A stretch of 64,000 bases of DNA from Vibrio palustris. GTDB lineage: Bacteria; Pseudomonadota; Gammaproteobacteria; Enterobacterales; Vibrionaceae. Positions 62,725-64,000 of this stretch are shown piece after piece (the stretch's first letter is position 1; each line of letters starts with the position of its first letter). The stretch is from NCBI RefSeq assembly GCF_024346995.1, contig NZ_AP024887.1:930001-994000 (forward strand), given 5' to 3'. The notes under the pieces were generated by a model, which saw nothing but the letters and a program-made list of their open reading frames with translations, had not been told where the DNA came from and did not search any database. The translations under genes and the position numbers were made by a program.

Positions 62725-64000
62725 ATGAAGATAACACCAGAAAGTAAGAGTTTAGAAAAAATCTTAAGTGGATTTGAAACAAGTTACTATGTCCCTGATT
62801 ATCAGAGGGATTACTCATGGTCTTCCGATGAGGTGGAAACACTTTGGGAAGATGTGACCAATTCTTACGAGCAGTCATCGGAATATTTTATGGGGACTGT
62901 TGTCTTAAAAAAGCATAGTGGTTCAGAAGATGAATTTGATATAGTCGACGGGCAGCAAAGATTAGCTACATTCTCTATATTGTTTTCTGTTATTTCTGCT
63001 ATAAGTGAGTGTTTCAGTTACAATGTGAATTTATTTTCTGATGTGGCAAGAAATGATGAAAATAAAAAAATTGCTAAGAAAATTGAATCTATAGCATCTA
63101 GTAGACTTTTAGAAGTTAGTGAACCAGATAATTACTTTTTAAAACTCAACAAAAAAAATGATATATGCTTTCAAAATATAATTAGAAATAGAGATAAGGT
63201 GTTATTAACTGAAGATGAAATTAAAGTTAACAGGACAGATAAGCGGCTAATAAAAACACAGAAAACTTTTTATAAGCTAATTTGGGACTCCATTAAAGGT
63301 GAAGGTGCTCTTGAATACTTAAAAAATCTACTAATTCATATAGTAAAAAAATTAAAGTTTATTACTATAGAGGTGGAAAATGATTATGATGCATTTCTAC
63401 TTTTTGAGTCACTAAACTCTAAAGGAATGGACTTAAGTGTATCTGATTTAGTAAAAAATAAAATATTAATGAAGTGGAACGATTCAGTTAATAATGATAA
63501 TAGTGATTGTCTTCTTGAATCATGGGATTTGATGATTTCTAATATCGAAGCTTCCAGAATTAATCCAGTTGATTTTCTGAGAATATACTGGGAAGCAATT
63601 CAAGGCATTAATACAACTAAAAAAGAATTATACAAATATGTTAGTAACTATGTCGATTTATGTGATAGTGGTAAGTTAACTATTTTTACCAAAGACTTAT
63701 TAGATCAATCAGAAGCACTGTCTATATATGCATCAAAAGATTTGATCTTTCCAACATCAAATCATAAAAGAGAACTATATTTAAAGGCTTTTGGAGATAT
63801 CAATTCTTTAAAGTATACAACATGTTTACCATTGATAATGTATTGTAGTAAAGTAAAGCCTGAATTATTAGATTGTGCATCTCAATTAAGTTTATCATTT
63901 TTATTCCGATGGATTACTATTGGTGGATATTCGGTTGGAGGTGCGAAAAAAGTATTTGATACAGTCATTAAGAATTTAAAAGAAGGTAAAAGTGCTAAAT
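62725..64000 (+). CDS. DUF262-domain protein (GmrSD/SspE-like), 3' end outside window
   Basis: At least 425 residues from ATG 62725, continuing past the window. YYVPDYQRDYSWSSDEVETLWED (split) and FDIVDGQQRLATFSILF (residues 71-87) are the DUF262 NTPase/ParB-like signatures (PxYQRxYxW and DGQQR). FITIEVENDYDAFLLFESLNSKGMDLS is the usual third motif. DUF262 is the N-terminal domain of GmrS/GmrSD and of SspE, and is often followed by a DUF1524 HNH nuclease, which would lie beyond the end. The neighbourhood suggests a defence role. Confidence 0.87.
   Translation, partial: MKITPESKSLEKILSGFETSYYVPDYQRDYSWSSDEVETLWEDVTNSYEQSSEYFMGTVVLKKHSGSEDEFDIVDGQQRLATFSILFSVISAISECFSYNVNLFSDVARNDENKKIAKKIESIASSRLLEVSEPDNYFLKLNKKNDICFQNIIRNRDKVLLTEDEIKVNRTDKRLIKTQKTFYKLIWDSIKGEGALEYLKNLLIHIVKKLKFITIEVENDYDAFLLFESLNSKGMDLSVSDLVKNKILMKWNDSVNNDNSDCLLESWDLMISNIEASRINPVDFLRIYWEAIQGINTTKKELYKYVSNYVDLCDSGKLTIFTKDLLDQSEALSIYASKDLIFPTSNHKRELYLKAFGDINSLKYTTCLPLIMYCSKVKPELLDCASQLSLSFLFRWITIGGYSVGGAKKVFDTVIKNLKEGKSAK

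Noticed and set aside
1..64000. tRNA or rRNA genes
   Set aside because: I saw no T-loop GGTTCGANTCC pattern with a matching acceptor stem and no rRNA sequence; a tool-based scan would be more reliable.

Overview
The window looks like a chromosomal segment of a Vibrionaceae-type gammaproteobacterium. The main grounds are a large integron cassette array with VCR-like attC sites, a complete menFDHBCE operon divergent from alaA-yfbR-dgt, and close sequence resemblance of AlaA and YfbR to their E. coli orthologues. I could not name a species.

Region 1 (1-12.6 kb) is an integron cassette array. Most genes read rightward, are short, and end in or just before an attC site (TAACAA ... GTTRRRY). Cargo includes two copies of a P-loop kinase cassette, a MOSC protein, three GNAT acetyltransferases, a cytidine-deaminase-like enzyme, an MFS transporter, a DJ-1/PfpI protein, a DUF1272 zinc protein, a cupin, a DUF4440 protein, a DUF3578-HNH nuclease and membrane proteins. 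In the middle (6.36-7.12 kb) is a fossil integron platform: a leftward intI start with a good ribosome site, a LexA box upstream, one frameshift, a missing 3' half, and a candidate attI before the first cassette to its right.

Region 2 (12.6-38.4 kb) is core chromosome. It holds small conserved genes, a YcaD-like MFS transporter, DUF4234 and LprI-like genes, dgt, yfbR, alaA, the menaquinone operon menF-menD-menH-menB-menC-menE, a YeiH-type exporter, an LplT-PlsC fusion with a TetR gene, a Tim44-like membrane protein, an NlpE-like lipoprotein, an Lrp/AsnC regulator, tesB, an Atl-like alkyltransferase, a two-sensor membrane protein with a dead GGDEF domain, and the 4.5S SRP RNA gene ffs with a clear promoter.

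Region 3 (38.4-52.5 kb) is AT-rich and looks variable. It has isolated small genes, a winged-helix regulator, a LysE exporter, an IS30-type remnant, and a mannoside system: fructose-type PTS EIIBC and EIIA, a GH38 alpha-mannosidase, an RpiR regulator, a ROK sugar kinase and ManA. Together these would import and phosphorylate a mannoside, hydrolyse it and pass mannose-6-phosphate to fructose-6-phosphate. An IS3-type remnant joined to a truncated GntP permease follows.

Region 4 (52.5-64 kb) has an AraC regulator and csaA, then a defence module: dptF, dptG and dptH of the phosphorothioation-dependent restriction system, an overlapping 77-residue gene, and a DUF262 protein that runs off the window. 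No dndBCDE modification genes are visible here.
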